DNA of 64,000 bases, taken from contig JANQJK010000008.1 of NCBI GenBank assembly GCA_028281665.1, positions 1 through 64,000 on the forward strand, read 5' to 3'. The notes under the pieces were generated by a model. It made no database searches, was not told the origin of the DNA, and worked only from the letters and a program-made list of their open reading frames with translations. The position numbers and the translations under genes were made by a program. This document shows positions 43,941 through 55,453 of this stretch, one piece after another. Each line of letters starts with the position of its first letter. Position 1 is the first letter of the stretch. The stretch comes from Hyphococcus sp. (lineage in GTDB: Bacteria > Pseudomonadota > Alphaproteobacteria > Caulobacterales > Parvularculaceae).

Positions 43941-44032
43941 CAAGATCAGTTAACGTAGTTTTGAGGAGTTTCGTGGAGCATTAGGGCTGGATTTGAGCGG
44001 CTTCGCGAAAAGTAAAGTAAGGCAGGGCCAAC

Positions 44033-44761
44033 ATGAACGTTTCACGAATTGCTATTCTCGGCGTGGCGCTTGTAGCTGGCGTCGGGGCATTCTTCCTGAT
44101 GATGAGTAACCGCCCTGACGATACGCCCGTTCAGGTCGTGAAGCAGGTCAAGGAAGAATCGGTCCGTGTCCTGATTGCGACGCGGGACATTCAGCGCGGC
44201 GAAAAGCTGACGATCGAGGATACGAGCTGGCTCGCATGGCCGAAAAAAGGCATTCAGCCGACCTTTATGACCGACGCGACGCCGGATGCGCGCGAAAATC
44301 TGGAAAGCGCGGTTGCGCGGTCCCTGATTGTGGCAGGCGAGCCGATCGTTAACGCAAAGGTCGTTCGCGCGGGCAATTCAGGCCTGATGGCGGCCATTCT
44401 GGCGCCGGGCATGCGCGCGGTGACGCTTCGCGTTTCGCCGGAAACGGCATCGGGCGGGTTTATTCTGCCAGGCGATCGCGTTGATCTCCTGCACACGACA
44501 GGCGGCTCCACGCGCATGATCTTCGAAGACGTGCGCGTTCTCGCCGTGAATTCGTTCTACTCGGAGAATTCCGAAACGCCGCATATCGAGGGTTCCAACA
44601 TGACGCTCGAACTCGCGCCGGAAGACGCCGAGTTGTTCATGTCCAAGCGATCCGCCGGCGCGTTCAGCGTCGTCTTGCGCTCGATCTTCAAGCCGGAAGG
44701 CAACGTCGCCGGCGTTCGGCGCAAGACCAACGTCAACATCATTCGCTACGGGCGATCATGA
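44033..44761 (+). CDS. cpaB: Flp pilus assembly protein CpaB (RcpC)
   Basis: 242 residues. One N-terminal helix (RIAILGVALVAGVGAFFLMM) anchors a periplasmic part with an SAF/AFP-like domain (VLIATRDIQRGEKLTIEDTSW). VTLRVSPETASGGFILPGDRVDLL is the RcpC core. It probably helps secretin assembly and may bind peptidoglycan or glycans. A 92-base gap separates it from cpaA. Its TGA overlaps an ATG of the cpaC frame (ATGA). Confidence 0.92.
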   Translation: MNVSRIAILGVALVAGVGAFFLMMSNRPDDTPVQVVKQVKEESVRVLIATRDIQRGEKLTIEDTSWLAWPKKGIQPTFMTDATPDARENLESAVARSLIVAGEPIVNAKVVRAGNSGLMAAILAPGMRAVTLRVSPETASGGFILPGDRVDLLHTTGGSTRMIFEDVRVLAVNSFYSENSETPHIEGSNMTLELAPEDAELFMSKRSAGAFSVVLRSIFKPEGNVAGVRRKTNVNIIRYGRS

Positions 44762-44787
44762 GAGCTATCGGCAGTCAGGGGTTCGAG

Positions 44788-46278
44788 ATGAAAATCGCAG
44801 CCAATACATTTATGAAGAAAGGCGCCGAGGCGCTGACCGCCGTTGGCGCCGCGCTGGCGCTGACGTTTGCCGCCGCCGTCGCGCCCGCCGCGGCGCAGTA
44901 TGGCAACAAGGAAGTGCGCATCGACACCGGCGGACAGAGCGCCGTCTCCAAGTCGATCGTGCTGCCGCTGGACAAGGCGGCGATTGTTGACCTGCCACTG
45001 CCGGCGGCCGACGTGCTTGTCTCGCAGCCGACCGTCGTTGACGCGGTCATCCGCTCGCCGAAGCGCGTCTATCTGCTCGGGCTTGAAACCGGGCAAACCA
45101 ATGCATTCTTTTTTGATGCGCGCGGCAGGCAGATTCTGAATCTGGAGATCCTCGTTGAGCGCGATATGGACGCGTTGTCGGATCTTCTCGCGCGGATCAT
45201 GCCGAATGCGCGCATTGAGATCGAAGCGATCAGCGACACGGTTGTATTGCGCGGGTCTGCGCAAAACGCGTCGGAAGTCGCCAACGCGTCATTGCTTGCG
45301 GGACGGTTCGTTGAGGACCCTGAAAAGGTCGTCAATCTGATCGCCGTACGCGAGCCCGATCAGGTCATGCTGAAAGTCCGCATTGTTGAAATGCAGCGCC
45401 AGATGCTGCGCCAGCTCGGCGTCTCTACGTCGGGCACCGTCCAACTCAACGATCTCGCCTTTGCGCTTTCTACCGGCGGATTTGCCAATGGCGGTTTTTT
45501 CGGCGACTCAGCAAACGTAACCGAGCCGATCGCCGGGAACCGCAATCCGCTGGGTGATCTGGTTGAGCTGGACGCTGAACTACAGGCGCTGGAAACCAAC
45601 GGCCTGATCCGCGTCCTCGCCGAACCGAACCTGACGTCGCTTTCCGGCGAGTCTGCACGGTTCCTTGCGGGCGGCGAATTCCCGGTTCCGGTCGGTCAGG
45701 ATGACGGCGTCATCTCAATTGAATTCAAGGAATTCGGCGTCGGCCTCGGCTTCTCGCCGGTGGTGTTGAGCAAGGGCCGGATCAATCTCGAAGTGCAGAC
45801 GGAAGTCAGCGAAGTGACGACCGAAAACGCGTTCTTCGTGCCCGGCGCCACGACCGTCGATGAAAACGGCAACCTTATCACGACGACCGGTCTCGCGATT
45901 CCGGGTCTGTCGGTGCGCCGCGCCAATACAACCGTCGAACTGCCGAGCGGCGGCAGCCTCGTCATGGCCGGCATGCTGCAGGAAGACATGCGCCAAAGCA
46001 TCGAAGGCGTTCCGGGCGTCAAGGACGTGCCTGTGCTCGGCGCCCTGTTCCGCAGCCGCGAATATCAAAACAGCGAAACGGAACTCGTCATCATCGTGAC
46101 GCCGTATCTCGTTGAGCCGACCCACGAGTCGGAACTCGTCGGCCCCGATAAGGGCTTTGCGCCTGCAAGTGAAACGGAAAGCCTTGTCATGGGCCGGATG
46201 ATGGCGCGGTACGGGCTGGCCGGCGCCGGCGTCCAGGAGGCCTCGTTGCAGGGCCCCATGGGTTTCATTCTTGATTGA
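44788..46278 (+). CDS. cpaC: Outer-membrane secretin CpaC (RcpA)
   Basis: 496 residues from the ATG at 44788 with AGGGG upstream. An ATG at 44758 overlapping cpaB would add ten residues. A signal peptide ends near APAAAQ. It has an N0 domain (LPLPAADVLVSQPTVVDAVI), a BON-like region, and the C-terminal secretin domain with VLAEPNLTSLSGESARFLAG, VGLGFSPVVL and ELVIIVTPYLVEP. It forms the pilus exit pore. cpaD follows directly. Confidence 0.95.
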   Translation: MKIAANTFMKKGAEALTAVGAALALTFAAAVAPAAAQYGNKEVRIDTGGQSAVSKSIVLPLDKAAIVDLPLPAADVLVSQPTVVDAVIRSPKRVYLLGLETGQTNAFFFDARGRQILNLEILVERDMDALSDLLARIMPNARIEIEAISDTVVLRGSAQNASEVANASLLAGRFVEDPEKVVNLIAVREPDQVMLKVRIVEMQRQMLRQLGVSTSGTVQLNDLAFALSTGGFANGGFFGDSANVTEPIAGNRNPLGDLVELDAELQALETNGLIRVLAEPNLTSLSGESARFLAGGEFPVPVGQDDGVISIEFKEFGVGLGFSPVVLSKGRINLEVQTEVSEVTTENAFFVPGATTVDENGNLITTTGLAIPGLSVRRANTTVELPSGGSLVMAGMLQEDMRQSIEGVPGVKDVPVLGALFRSREYQNSETELVIIVTPYLVEPTHESELVGPDKGFAPASETESLVMGRMMARYGLAGAGVQEASLQGPMGFILD

Positions 46279-46292
46279 GAGGATCGGATAAA

Positions 46293-46964
46293 ATGAGCAA
46301 ACGCTTTTCACATATGGCGGTCGTCTCTGTGCTGGCGCTCGGTGTCGCCGGATGCGCCACCGGCTTCAACGGACCGGAACAGGCGCTGACGGTTGCGGAA
46401 GCCCATCCGATTTCCGTCGACAGTCAGGTCGTTACGCTGACGATCGATGCGGACGCGACCACGACGGATCTTTCCGATCGCGACAAGGCGCGCCTTCGCG
46501 CTTTCGCCAACGCCTATCTCGTCAACGGCCACGGCCCTTTGACGATTACGGCGCCGTCCGGATATGCGGATGCGGACGGTCATGAAGCGGCCGCCGACAT
46601 TCGTCAGGCGCTGAACGATGCGGGCGTTTCCTGGCAGACGCTTTCCGGCGCGACCTATCGCACCGGGGGCGACGCCGGCGATCGGCTTATCGTATCGTAT
46701 ACGCGCTATGTGGCGACCGCGAGCGAGTGCGGCGTCTGGACCGGCGTTCGCGCGCGCGACTATCGCAATGTCCGCACGCCGAATTATGGCTGCGCGACGC
46801 AGAACAATATCGCCGCGATGCTGTCGGACCCGCACGATTTGATCGCGCCGGCGGCGGTTTCGCCGCGTGATGCAATGTCGACGACCCGAGCCATCGACGC
46901 GTACCGCGCCGGCGAAACGACGTCGTCGGATACCGAAAACATCGAAGCTGAAATTGCTGACTAA
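46293..46964 (+). CDS. cpaD: Pilus assembly lipoprotein CpaD
   Basis: 223 residues from the ATG at 46293, with GAGAGGA upstream. The signal sequence ends in the lipobox VAGC (C21), so it is an outer-membrane lipoprotein. The middle resembles a periplasmic OmpA-like/BON segment (VTLTIDADATTTDLSDRDKARLR). SECGVWTGVRARDYRN and NYGCATQNNIAAMLSDPHDLI are conserved in CpaD. It stabilises the CpaC secretin. Confidence 0.92.
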   Translation: MSKRFSHMAVVSVLALGVAGCATGFNGPEQALTVAEAHPISVDSQVVTLTIDADATTTDLSDRDKARLRAFANAYLVNGHGPLTITAPSGYADADGHEAAADIRQALNDAGVSWQTLSGATYRTGGDAGDRLIVSYTRYVATASECGVWTGVRARDYRNVRTPNYGCATQNNIAAMLSDPHDLIAPAAVSPRDAMSTTRAIDAYRAGETTSSDTENIEAEIAD

Positions 46965-47003
46965 CAGCAGAACTGCGCCGAATTAGGGGGCGAGGAGACT
47001 AGA

Positions 47004-48737
47004 ATGACAAACGCTGCGGAAAAGACGCTTCATCACGAAGACGATGAAGAAGGCGTCGCGGAAGGCGCGGCGAGCCTTGGGGCGGACGGGGGACCGGTCG
47101 GCGGAGGCGCGCAGGAACTGACGCCTGTCGAGGACGCGCTCGAAGAAGACGACGCCTGGCTCGACGAAGAACTCACCGATGAAGAGCTGGCGGCGCTCGG
47201 CGAAGAAGACTTCGACGACGAGGACTTTCTCGACGTTGACGGCGAGTTCGAAGACGATATCGACGCGTCGTTCTCAGATGACGAACTGACCGGCGACCAC
47301 TTTTCCGACGAAGCACTGGCGGCGCTTGATGACGATGCCGACAATTTCGAGATGGACGAGTTTGCGGCCGAGGCCGTTGAGCCGGTCGCGGCCGATGAGG
47401 AAGAGGTTGAAGAAGCGTTGACCGCATCGCCGGCGCCGGACGCCGACACGGTTGGCGCGCTTGTCGCCGCCGGCGGCGGCGCCCTTGAAACCGGCGATTA
47501 TGGCGGCGACATCACGGATCTTGGCGATACGAAAGTTGACCATCGGCCGGTGCCGAGGATTTCAATCCATGCATTCTGCGAGTCGCCGGCGACGACGGCG
47601 CTGATCGAAAAAGCGTCCGTTGACCGGCGCATTTCCAAAGCGCACCTAACCATGCATATGGGCGGCATCGCCAAAGCGGTCGATCAGTTCCAGACCGTCG
47701 CGACGCCGAACCTGATTATCCTTGAGACGCTGGCGGACGGCGCGGAGATTTTCGCGCAGCTTGGCGAGCTGGCGGAGGTTTGCGATCCCTCCACCAAGGT
47801 CGTGATCATCGGCCAGGTCAATGACATCATTCTTTATCGCGAACTGATCCGTCAGGGCATCAGCGAATACATCGTGCGCCCGCAATCGCCGTTGCAGATC
47901 ATCAAGGCGATCGCCGATCTCTATGTGGATCCGGCGGCGCCGCCGATCGGCCGCACGCTTGCCTTTGTCGGCGCGCGCGGCGGCGTCGGTTCGTCGACGC
48001 TCGCCCATAACGTCGCCTGGTGCGCGGCCGAGGACTATCAGTCCGACACCGTGCTCTTGGATCTCGACCTGCCCTTCGGCACGGCGTCCCTCGACTTCGA
48101 TCAGGAAGCCTCCGCGGGTCTCTATGAAGCGCTGAGCTCTCCGGAGCGTCTTGACGATGTTCTGCTGGACCGCCTGCTTCAGAAGCATACGGAGCATCTC
48201 AGCCTCTTTACGGCGCCGAGCGTCCTCGATCGCGATTACGAAGTTGACGATCAGGCATATGAAACCGTCATCGATGTCGTGCGCGGGTCCGCGCCGACCG
48301 TGGTCGTTGACGTGCCGCATATCTGGAACAGCTGGTCCAAACGCCTGCTCACGACGGCGGACGAAATCGTCATTACGGCAACGCCGGACCTTGCGGCGTT
48401 CCGTAATACCAAACAGCTCGTCGACATTCTGAGCGCCGCACGGCCCAACGATGCGCCGCCGACGCTGATCATCAACCAGTTTGATTCCAAGCTGTCGGCA
48501 GTTCGCCCGGAGCAGTTCGCCGAGCATGTCGGCCTTGAACCGAAACAGGTTTTTGCCTGGGAGCCGCAGATTTTCGGCGCGGCCGCGACCAACGCGGCGC
48601 CGATTGTCGAAATCAGCCCGAAATCCAAAACGGCGGTCGGGTTCCGCGATCTCGCCGCACAGTTGATCGGACGTAACGACGCCAACATCGCCCGACCCAA
48701 ATTCAGCCTTTCAGGGCTGTTCAAAAAGAAACGGTAG
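47004..48737 (+). CDS. cpaE: CpaE/TadZ ATPase-like pilus localisation protein with a long acidic tail
   Basis: 577 residues. Residues 1-140 are very acidic (56 Asp/Glu against one Lys) and likely disordered. A receiver-like domain spans ~185-305, then a ParA/MinD-like domain. The deviant Walker A is GARGGVGSST (323-332), lacking the usual lysines, as seen in TadZ proteins. LLDLDLPFGTASLDFD follows. It places the pilus machine at the pole. GAGGAG lies 8 bases before the ATG. cpaF is 9 bases downstream. Confidence 0.94.
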   Translation: MTNAAEKTLHHEDDEEGVAEGAASLGADGGPVGGGAQELTPVEDALEEDDAWLDEELTDEELAALGEEDFDDEDFLDVDGEFEDDIDASFSDDELTGDHFSDEALAALDDDADNFEMDEFAAEAVEPVAADEEEVEEALTASPAPDADTVGALVAAGGGALETGDYGGDITDLGDTKVDHRPVPRISIHAFCESPATTALIEKASVDRRISKAHLTMHMGGIAKAVDQFQTVATPNLIILETLADGAEIFAQLGELAEVCDPSTKVVIIGQVNDIILYRELIRQGISEYIVRPQSPLQIIKAIADLYVDPAAPPIGRTLAFVGARGGVGSSTLAHNVAWCAAEDYQSDTVLLDLDLPFGTASLDFDQEASAGLYEALSSPERLDDVLLDRLLQKHTEHLSLFTAPSVLDRDYEVDDQAYETVIDVVRGSAPTVVVDVPHIWNSWSKRLLTTADEIVITATPDLAAFRNTKQLVDILSAARPNDAPPTLIINQFDSKLSAVRPEQFAEHVGLEPKQVFAWEPQIFGAAATNAAPIVEISPKSKTAVGFRDLAAQLIGRNDANIARPKFSLSGLFKKKR

Positions 48738-48746
48738 GCGGCGCTT

Positions 48747-50249
48747 ATGTTCGGACGCAGAACTGCTCCCGTCGACGCTTCTGCACCGCCGGCCGCAGCG
48801 CCGGCGAAGAAGCCTGTCGCCGCTCCAAAGCCGGCGGCCAAGAAGCCCGCAGCGCCAAAGAAATCGGCGCCGAAGCCGGCGCCGGCGGAAAAGGCGCCCG
48901 CGCCTGCGCCGCCTCGGGTCGCCTCGCCGGCCAATGACGGTCAAAAAGCGCAGCCGGTGGAAATCGGCGGACGCTCCGATGAGTATTTCCAGACAAAGAC
49001 AACGATCTTCAACGCGCTGATCGACACCATCGATCTGTCGCAGCTTGCGCAGCTGGACACGGAGTCTGCGGCGGAAGAGATCCGCGACATTGTCAACGAG
49101 ATCATCTCGATCAAGAACGTTCAGATGTCGATTGCCGAGCAGGAAGCGCTGCTTCAGGACATCTGCAACGACGTTCTCGGTTATGGTCCGCTGGAGCCGC
49201 TGCTTGCGCGCGACGATATTGCGGACATCATGGTCAATGGTTCAAGCCGCGTCTTCATCGAAGTCGGGGGCAAGATTCAGCTGACCAATGTGCGCTTCCG
49301 CGACAACGCGCAGTTGATGAATATCTGTCAGCGGATCGTGAGCCAGGTCGGCCGCCGCGTCGACGAAGCAAGCCCCATCTGCGACGCGCGCTTGCCGGAC
49401 GGTTCGCGGGTCAACGTTATTGCGCCGCCGCTTTCGATTGACGGTGCGGCCCTCACCATTCGTAAGTTTAAAAAAGACAAGCTTACGATGGCCGACCTTC
49501 AGAACTTCGGCTCGATCTCGCCAGAAGGCGCGAAAGTGCTGGAGATTGTCGGCGCCTGCCGGATCAATACGCTGATCTCCGGCGGTACCGGTTCCGGTAA
49601 AACGACGCTGCTTAACTGTATGACCGGCTTCATCGAACACGATGAACGGGTCATCACATGCGAGGACGCCGCCGAGCTTCAATTGCAGCAGCCTCACGTT
49701 GTGCGCCTCGAAACGCGCCCGCCCAACCTTGAGGGGCAGGGCGAAGTGACCATGCGCGATCTCGTCAAGAACTGTCTGCGGATGCGTCCGGAACGGATCA
49801 TCGTCGGTGAGGTTCGCGGCCCGGAGGCGTTTGACCTTCTCCAGGCCATGAACACCGGTCACGACGGCTCCATGGGCACGCTGCACGCCAACAGTCCACG
49901 TGAAGCGCTGCAACGGGTTGAATCGATGATCACCATGGGCGGCTACAATCTGCCGTCACGAACCATCCGCGAAATGATCGTCGGCTCGATTGACGTGATC
50001 ATTCAGGCCGCGCGTCTGCGTGACGGCTCGCGCCGCATCACGCACGTGACCGAAGTGCTCGGCACCGAAGGCGACACGATCATCACGCAGGATCTGTTCA
50101 TCTACGACATGGACGGCGAAGACGAAAATGGCGGCATTGTCGGGCGGCACAAATCCACCGGCATCGCGCGTCCGGCCTTCTGGGATCGCGCGCGCTATTA
50201 CGGTCGCGACTCAGAACTCGCCACCGCACTGGACGCCGCTGCGGATTAG
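48747..50249 (+). CDS. cpaF: Pilus ATPase CpaF (TadA)
   Basis: 500 residues, secretion ATPase of the GspE/PulE superfamily. The N-terminal ~60 residues are Ala/Pro/Lys-rich and basic (12 Lys/Arg against 2 acidic), unlike the rest. Walker A is GGTGSGKTT (279-287); [36 protein letters not shown] and the His/Asp boxes complete the motor. It powers Flp pilus extension and probably retraction. Overlap in order with cpaE supports a direct partnership. Confidence 0.96.
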   Translation: MFGRRTAPVDASAPPAAAPAKKPVAAPKPAAKKPAAPKKSAPKPAPAEKAPAPAPPRVASPANDGQKAQPVEIGGRSDEYFQTKTTIFNALIDTIDLSQLAQLDTESAAEEIRDIVNEIISIKNVQMSIAEQEALLQDICNDVLGYGPLEPLLARDDIADIMVNGSSRVFIEVGGKIQLTNVRFRDNAQLMNICQRIVSQVGRRVDEASPICDARLPDGSRVNVIAPPLSIDGAALTIRKFKKDKLTMADLQNFGSISPEGAKVLEIVGACRINTLISGGTGSGKTTLLNCMTGFIEHDERVITCEDAAELQLQQPHVVRLETRPPNLEGQGEVTMRDLVKNCLRMRPERIIVGEVRGPEAFDLLQAMNTGHDGSMGTLHANSPREALQRVESMITMGGYNLPSRTIREMIVGSIDVIIQAARLRDGSRRITHVTEVLGTEGDTIITQDLFIYDMDGEDENGGIVGRHKSTGIARPAFWDRARYYGRDSELATALDAAAD

Positions 50250-50255
50250 GAACTC

Positions 50256-51254
50256 ATGGACCAGCAAATTCTCATTATTGCCGGCCTCGGCCTGATCTGT
50301 TTCGGCGCGCTGGCCATTGTGCTGCTTGCGCCGACGGAAAAGGACAAGACCAAAAAGCGCATGGACGCGCTGAATGCGGGTCGCGGCCTTGCGCGCGCAT
50401 CGGGCGCGGCGGCGGCGGCGAATGAGGCGCAGAACAAGGAACGCCGCAAAAAGCTCACGGAGTCCCTTGAGCATCTCGACAATCAGACGAAGAATCTGAA
50501 AAAGAAAAAACGCGTTTCCCTTTCGCAACAGCTGGAGCAGGCCGGGCTCTCCGCGACGCCGAAGCACTTCTACATCGGCTCAGTGATCGCTGCGATTATA
50601 TTCGGTCTGATCGGTCTTATCTCCGGGCAGCAATTATGGGTTACGGGGCTTCTTTTTGTTGTCGGCGGCTTTGGTTTTCCGCGCTGGATTGTCAACTTTC
50701 TGATCAAGCGCCGGAAAAAGAAATTCCTTAACGAATTTTCCAACGCGATCGATGTCATTGTGCGCGGCGTCAAGTCCGGCCTGCCTGTCAATGAATGTCT
50801 GAAAATTATCGCCCGCGAATCCCCGAAGCCTGTTTGCGACGAGTTCCATCAGCTCACTGAAGGCATTCGCATCGGCATGACGTTGGAGCAGGCCCTGGCG
50901 CGCATGTATGAACGCATGCCGCTACAGGAAGTGAACTTCTTCGGCATCGTTCTCATGATCCAGCAGAAAACCGGCGGTAACCTCGCCGAAGCGCTCGGCA
51001 ACCTCGCCAATGTGTTGCGTTCGCGCAAGCTGATGGAAGGGAAGATCAAGGCGCTGTCTGCTGAGGCCAAAGCGTCCGCCATGATTATCGGCGCCCTGCC
51101 GTTCCTCGTGATGGGCGCGGTGAAACTGGCCTCGCCCGATTATCTGACGCCGCTCTTCGCCACGAAGACGGGCAACTTCATTCTGATCGGCGCCGGGGTC
51201 TGGATGCTGACCGGCGTCCTCGTCATGAAGAAAATGGTCCAGATCAAGGTCTAG
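50256..51254 (+). CDS. tadB: Tad inner-membrane platform protein TadB
   Basis: 332 residues with a T2SSF domain. One helix lies at the N-terminus, a pair near residues 105-145, and one or two near the C-terminus. RRKKKFLNEFSNAIDVIVRG and SGLPVNECLKIIARESP, then FFGIVLMIQQKTGGNLAEAL, are the F-domain signatures. It forms the platform with TadC that couples CpaF to the pilus. Starts 7 bases after cpaF. Confidence 0.94.
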   Translation: MDQQILIIAGLGLICFGALAIVLLAPTEKDKTKKRMDALNAGRGLARASGAAAAANEAQNKERRKKLTESLEHLDNQTKNLKKKKRVSLSQQLEQAGLSATPKHFYIGSVIAAIIFGLIGLISGQQLWVTGLLFVVGGFGFPRWIVNFLIKRRKKKFLNEFSNAIDVIVRGVKSGLPVNECLKIIARESPKPVCDEFHQLTEGIRIGMTLEQALARMYERMPLQEVNFFGIVLMIQQKTGGNLAEALGNLANVLRSRKLMEGKIKALSAEAKASAMIIGALPFLVMGAVKLASPDYLTPLFATKTGNFILIGAGVWMLTGVLVMKKMVQIKV

Positions 51255-51264
51255 GAACGCATCA

Positions 51265-52239
51265 ATGGACGCTCTCATCAACGCCGTTACGGATCGCACG
51301 TTTCAGATCGCCGTGCTTGTATCGCTTGCCGCGATCGGGACGATCTACACGGTGCTGGAGCCGTTCCTCGTAAAGGACAAACTCGCCGAGCGCATGAAAG
51401 CGGTGACGACGCACCGCGAGGCGCTGCGCCAGAAGCAGCGCGACGCAATCGCCCGCAAGGCGAGCGGCCGGCTTCGCACAACGGCGAACGAAGGCGTTGT
51501 CAAGGAGCTGGTTGAGAACCTGAAACTGCTCGAACTCTTCGACGCGGAGTCGGCGCGCAAAAAACTGATGATGGCCGGATTTCGCGGACAGGGCCCCGTT
51601 TTCGTTTTCATGACGGCGCGTATCGGCATGCCGTTCGTCGCAGCGCTCGTTGTCGGCGTCTATGTTTACGCCCTTGAGGGCGTTCAGCTCGACAGCTTCG
51701 GCAAGCTGCTTGTCACGCTCGCCGGTTTCTTCACAGGGTTTTATCTGCCGAACATTTACATCTCCAACGCCGTCAAAAAACGGCAGGGCAAGATCACGCT
51801 GGCCTGGCCGGATGCATTGGACCTGCTCCTCATCTGTGTCGAATCCGGCATGTCGATCGAGGCGGCGTTCCAGAAAGTCGCCGAGGAAATCGGCCCGAAC
51901 TGCGCCGAACTTGCCGAGGAACTTGGCCTCACGACGGCCGAACTCTCTTACCTGCAGGAACGCAAGCAGGCTTACGTCAACCTCACCGAGCGTACCGGCC
52001 TCGATCAGGTCAAGGGCGTGACAACAGCGCTGATCCAGTCCGAGAAGTACGGCACGCCCCTGGGCCAGTCCCTGCGCGTCATGGCCGACGAAAGCCGCGA
52101 AATGCGCATGCAGGAGGCTGAGCGCAAGGCGGCCGCCCTGCCGCCGAAACTCACCGTACCGATGATCGGCTTCTTCCTGCCGGTTCTCTTCGCGGTCATT
52201 CTCGGCCCCGCCATCATGGGCGTCATGGCGCTGGAGTAG
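51265..52239 (+). CDS. tadC: Tad inner-membrane platform protein TadC
   Basis: 324 residues with a T2SSF domain. Helices lie near 10-30, 105-155 and the C-terminus. WPDALDLLLICVESGMSIEA and KYGTPLGQSLRVMADESREM with RKAAALPPKLTVPM are typical of TadC. Partner of TadB. Last gene of the tad operon here; no tadD, tadE, tadF or tadG follows, so those must lie elsewhere or be absent. Confidence 0.94.
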   Translation: MDALINAVTDRTFQIAVLVSLAAIGTIYTVLEPFLVKDKLAERMKAVTTHREALRQKQRDAIARKASGRLRTTANEGVVKELVENLKLLELFDAESARKKLMMAGFRGQGPVFVFMTARIGMPFVAALVVGVYVYALEGVQLDSFGKLLVTLAGFFTGFYLPNIYISNAVKKRQGKITLAWPDALDLLLICVESGMSIEAAFQKVAEEIGPNCAELAEELGLTTAELSYLQERKQAYVNLTERTGLDQVKGVTTALIQSEKYGTPLGQSLRVMADESREMRMQEAERKAAALPPKLTVPMIGFFLPVLFAVILGPAIMGVMALE

Positions 52240-52256
52240 TTGCGGGTGTTTCCGCG

Positions 52257-52700
52257 CTACAGCGGTTTAAGCATTTCGATCATCATGTGACCGTCTCGTT
52301 CGTGCGGGTAGGATTTTGTTTCTCGCCATCCGCGCGATGCATAAAACCTGAACGCCCGATCATTTGATGCGACGACGCGCAGCCGCGCGTCAGCGTGTCC
52401 GTCGCGGCGAATCTGGTCCTCAAGGGCGTCAAGCAGGTCAGCGCCGGCGCCAGCGCCGCGATGGTTTTTCACGACCCACAAGTCCGAGACAAAATTGTGC
52501 GATGCCAGGCCGACGCCGACAATGGCGCCGTCTGCGACGGCGACGAGGGCGTTGCGCCACCGTTCCGACGGGCCGGCGGGCGGCGGTCCGTTCTTTTCCA
52601 GGAGTTCCCGGTAAGTTTCATGTACGACGGCACGGACCGTGGCAACGATATCGGGAACGTCGCTGGTCCTTGCCCGTCTGATTTCCAGCTGCTTTTTCAT
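52257..52700 (-). CDS. GNAT family N-acetyltransferase
   Basis: 147 residues. LWVVKNHRGAGAGADLLDALE is the acetyl-CoA-binding V/Q-x-x-R-x-x-G-x-A motif region, and VVASNDRAFRFYASRGWRE is motif B with the conserved FYxxxGW end. Substrate unknown. The start ATG at 52700 (MKKQLEIRRA) is chosen over a TTG one codon earlier. Convergent with tadC. Confidence 0.9.
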   Translation of the reverse strand: MKKQLEIRRARTSDVPDIVATVRAVVHETYRELLEKNGPPPAGPSERWRNALVAVADGAIVGVGLASHNFVSDLWVVKNHRGAGAGADLLDALEDQIRRDGHADARLRVVASNDRAFRFYASRGWRETKSYPHERDGHMMIEMLKPL

Positions 52701-52754
52701 CAAGCGACTGTGCGAGCTTCGCGCGACTGACGCACGATCACTGCAGAGCTGCGA

Positions 52755-54467
<1,713 letters not shown>

Positions 54468-54595
54468 AACCCAACACATCGCTTTCATCTTGCACATACG
54501 GTGCGCGTCGCCGCCTGTGTTGGCGGCGCAAGTCCATCAAAATTCGGCAGTCCTATCTTCACCAGGGAAGGTGAATAAGAGTGTATTAAATAAGG

Positions 54596-54611
54596 TTAAC
54601 CTTCCCTTAAC
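54596..54611 (-). promoter_or_regulatory. CtrA box TTAA-N7-TTAA upstream of the lytic transglycosylase gene
   Basis: TTAA (54596-54599) and TTAA (54607-54610) are separated by exactly 7 bases and followed by C, a full match to the CtrA consensus. It overlaps the stop of the glycosylase gene and lies ~130 bases upstream of the transglycosylase start. Binding is inferred. Confidence 0.5.
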
Positions 54612-55438
54612 CGCCCCTCCAACGCCTGCAAATCCGCCCATGCGAGCCTTTTGTTCGCCGGCTGGCGCAATAGAAACGCCGGGTGGAACATGGGCAGCGC
54701 TGCAAAGCGCGCGCCTGAGGCCGTCTCGATATCGCGCCAGCGCCCCCGCGCCCGCATGATGCCGGTGACGCCGAGCATCGCCTGCAACGGCGCGCCGCCA
54801 GCGAGGGCAATCGCCCTGGGTTCGGTCAGCTCGATCAGCCGGTCCACGAAAGGCCGGCAGGTCGCCGTTTCCATGGGGCTCGGCGTCCGGTTGCCGGGCG
54901 GGCGCCAGTAGATGACGTTCGAAATCAGGACATTCGTTTCCCGTGACCGGCCGATGGCCGCGAGCATGCGGTCGAGGAGCTGACCGGCGCGGCCGACAAA
55001 GGGCTTGCCGATCCGGTCTTCGTTGCGGCCGGGCGCCTCGCCGATGACGAGGAGGTCCGCGCCGGGAACGCCGTCGGCGAAGACGGTCTTGGTTGCGCCG
55101 GCCTTTAAGGGGCAGCCTTCGAAGGCGGCGACGGCGGCTTCCAGTTCCTCAAAACTGTTGCACGCGCGTGCGGCTTTTTCCGCGGCGCCGATCGCCTCGT
55201 CGGCGGAAATCGCCGCGGCGTCGGGATCGGGCCGGAAGACCTTTGGCGCCGGCTCGGCGCGCTGTGGGCGCGCTTCCGGTCGCGCTTGGGGGTGGGGCGC
55301 CGGCGCCGCCGGCCGAGCCGACCAGGCGTAGTAATCGGCCGGGTCCGTCGCCGTCGCCTCGTCGACGCCCATATCGGCGTACCAGCGAAGCAACGCCCTT
55401 GCGGCATCCTGCTCGGAAATCTCCATGAGGCTCAGCAT
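54596..55438 (-). CDS. Uracil-DNA glycosylase, family 4 (4Fe-4S)
   Basis: 280 residues. The N-terminal ~85 residues are Ala/Pro-rich and linker-like. The UDG fold shows motif GEAPGRNEDRIGKPFVGRAGQLLD (in parts GEAPGRNED and GKPFVGRAGQLLD), WRPPGNRTPSP and the late HPAFLLRQP motif. C109-like Cys in FEGCPLKAG and later Cys fit the family-4 iron-sulfur cluster. It removes uracil from DNA. The start at 55438 has no clear ribosome-binding site; M at 55426 is possible. Confidence 0.92.
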   Translation of the reverse strand: MLSLMEISEQDAARALLRWYADMGVDEATATDPADYYAWSARPAAPAPHPQARPEARPQRAEPAPKVFRPDPDAAAISADEAIGAAEKAARACNSFEELEAAVAAFEGCPLKAGATKTVFADGVPGADLLVIGEAPGRNEDRIGKPFVGRAGQLLDRMLAAIGRSRETNVLISNVIYWRPPGNRTPSPMETATCRPFVDRLIELTEPRAIALAGGAPLQAMLGVTGIMRARGRWRDIETASGARFAALPMFHPAFLLRQPANKRLAWADLQALEGRLREG

Positions 55439-55453
55439 AACAGCATGGGGCGA

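Noticed and set aside
43936-43954. GTTAAC-N7-GTTAAC between cpaA and cpaB as a CtrA box
   Set aside because: The distance between the TTAA cores is nine bases, not seven, so it does not fit the consensus.
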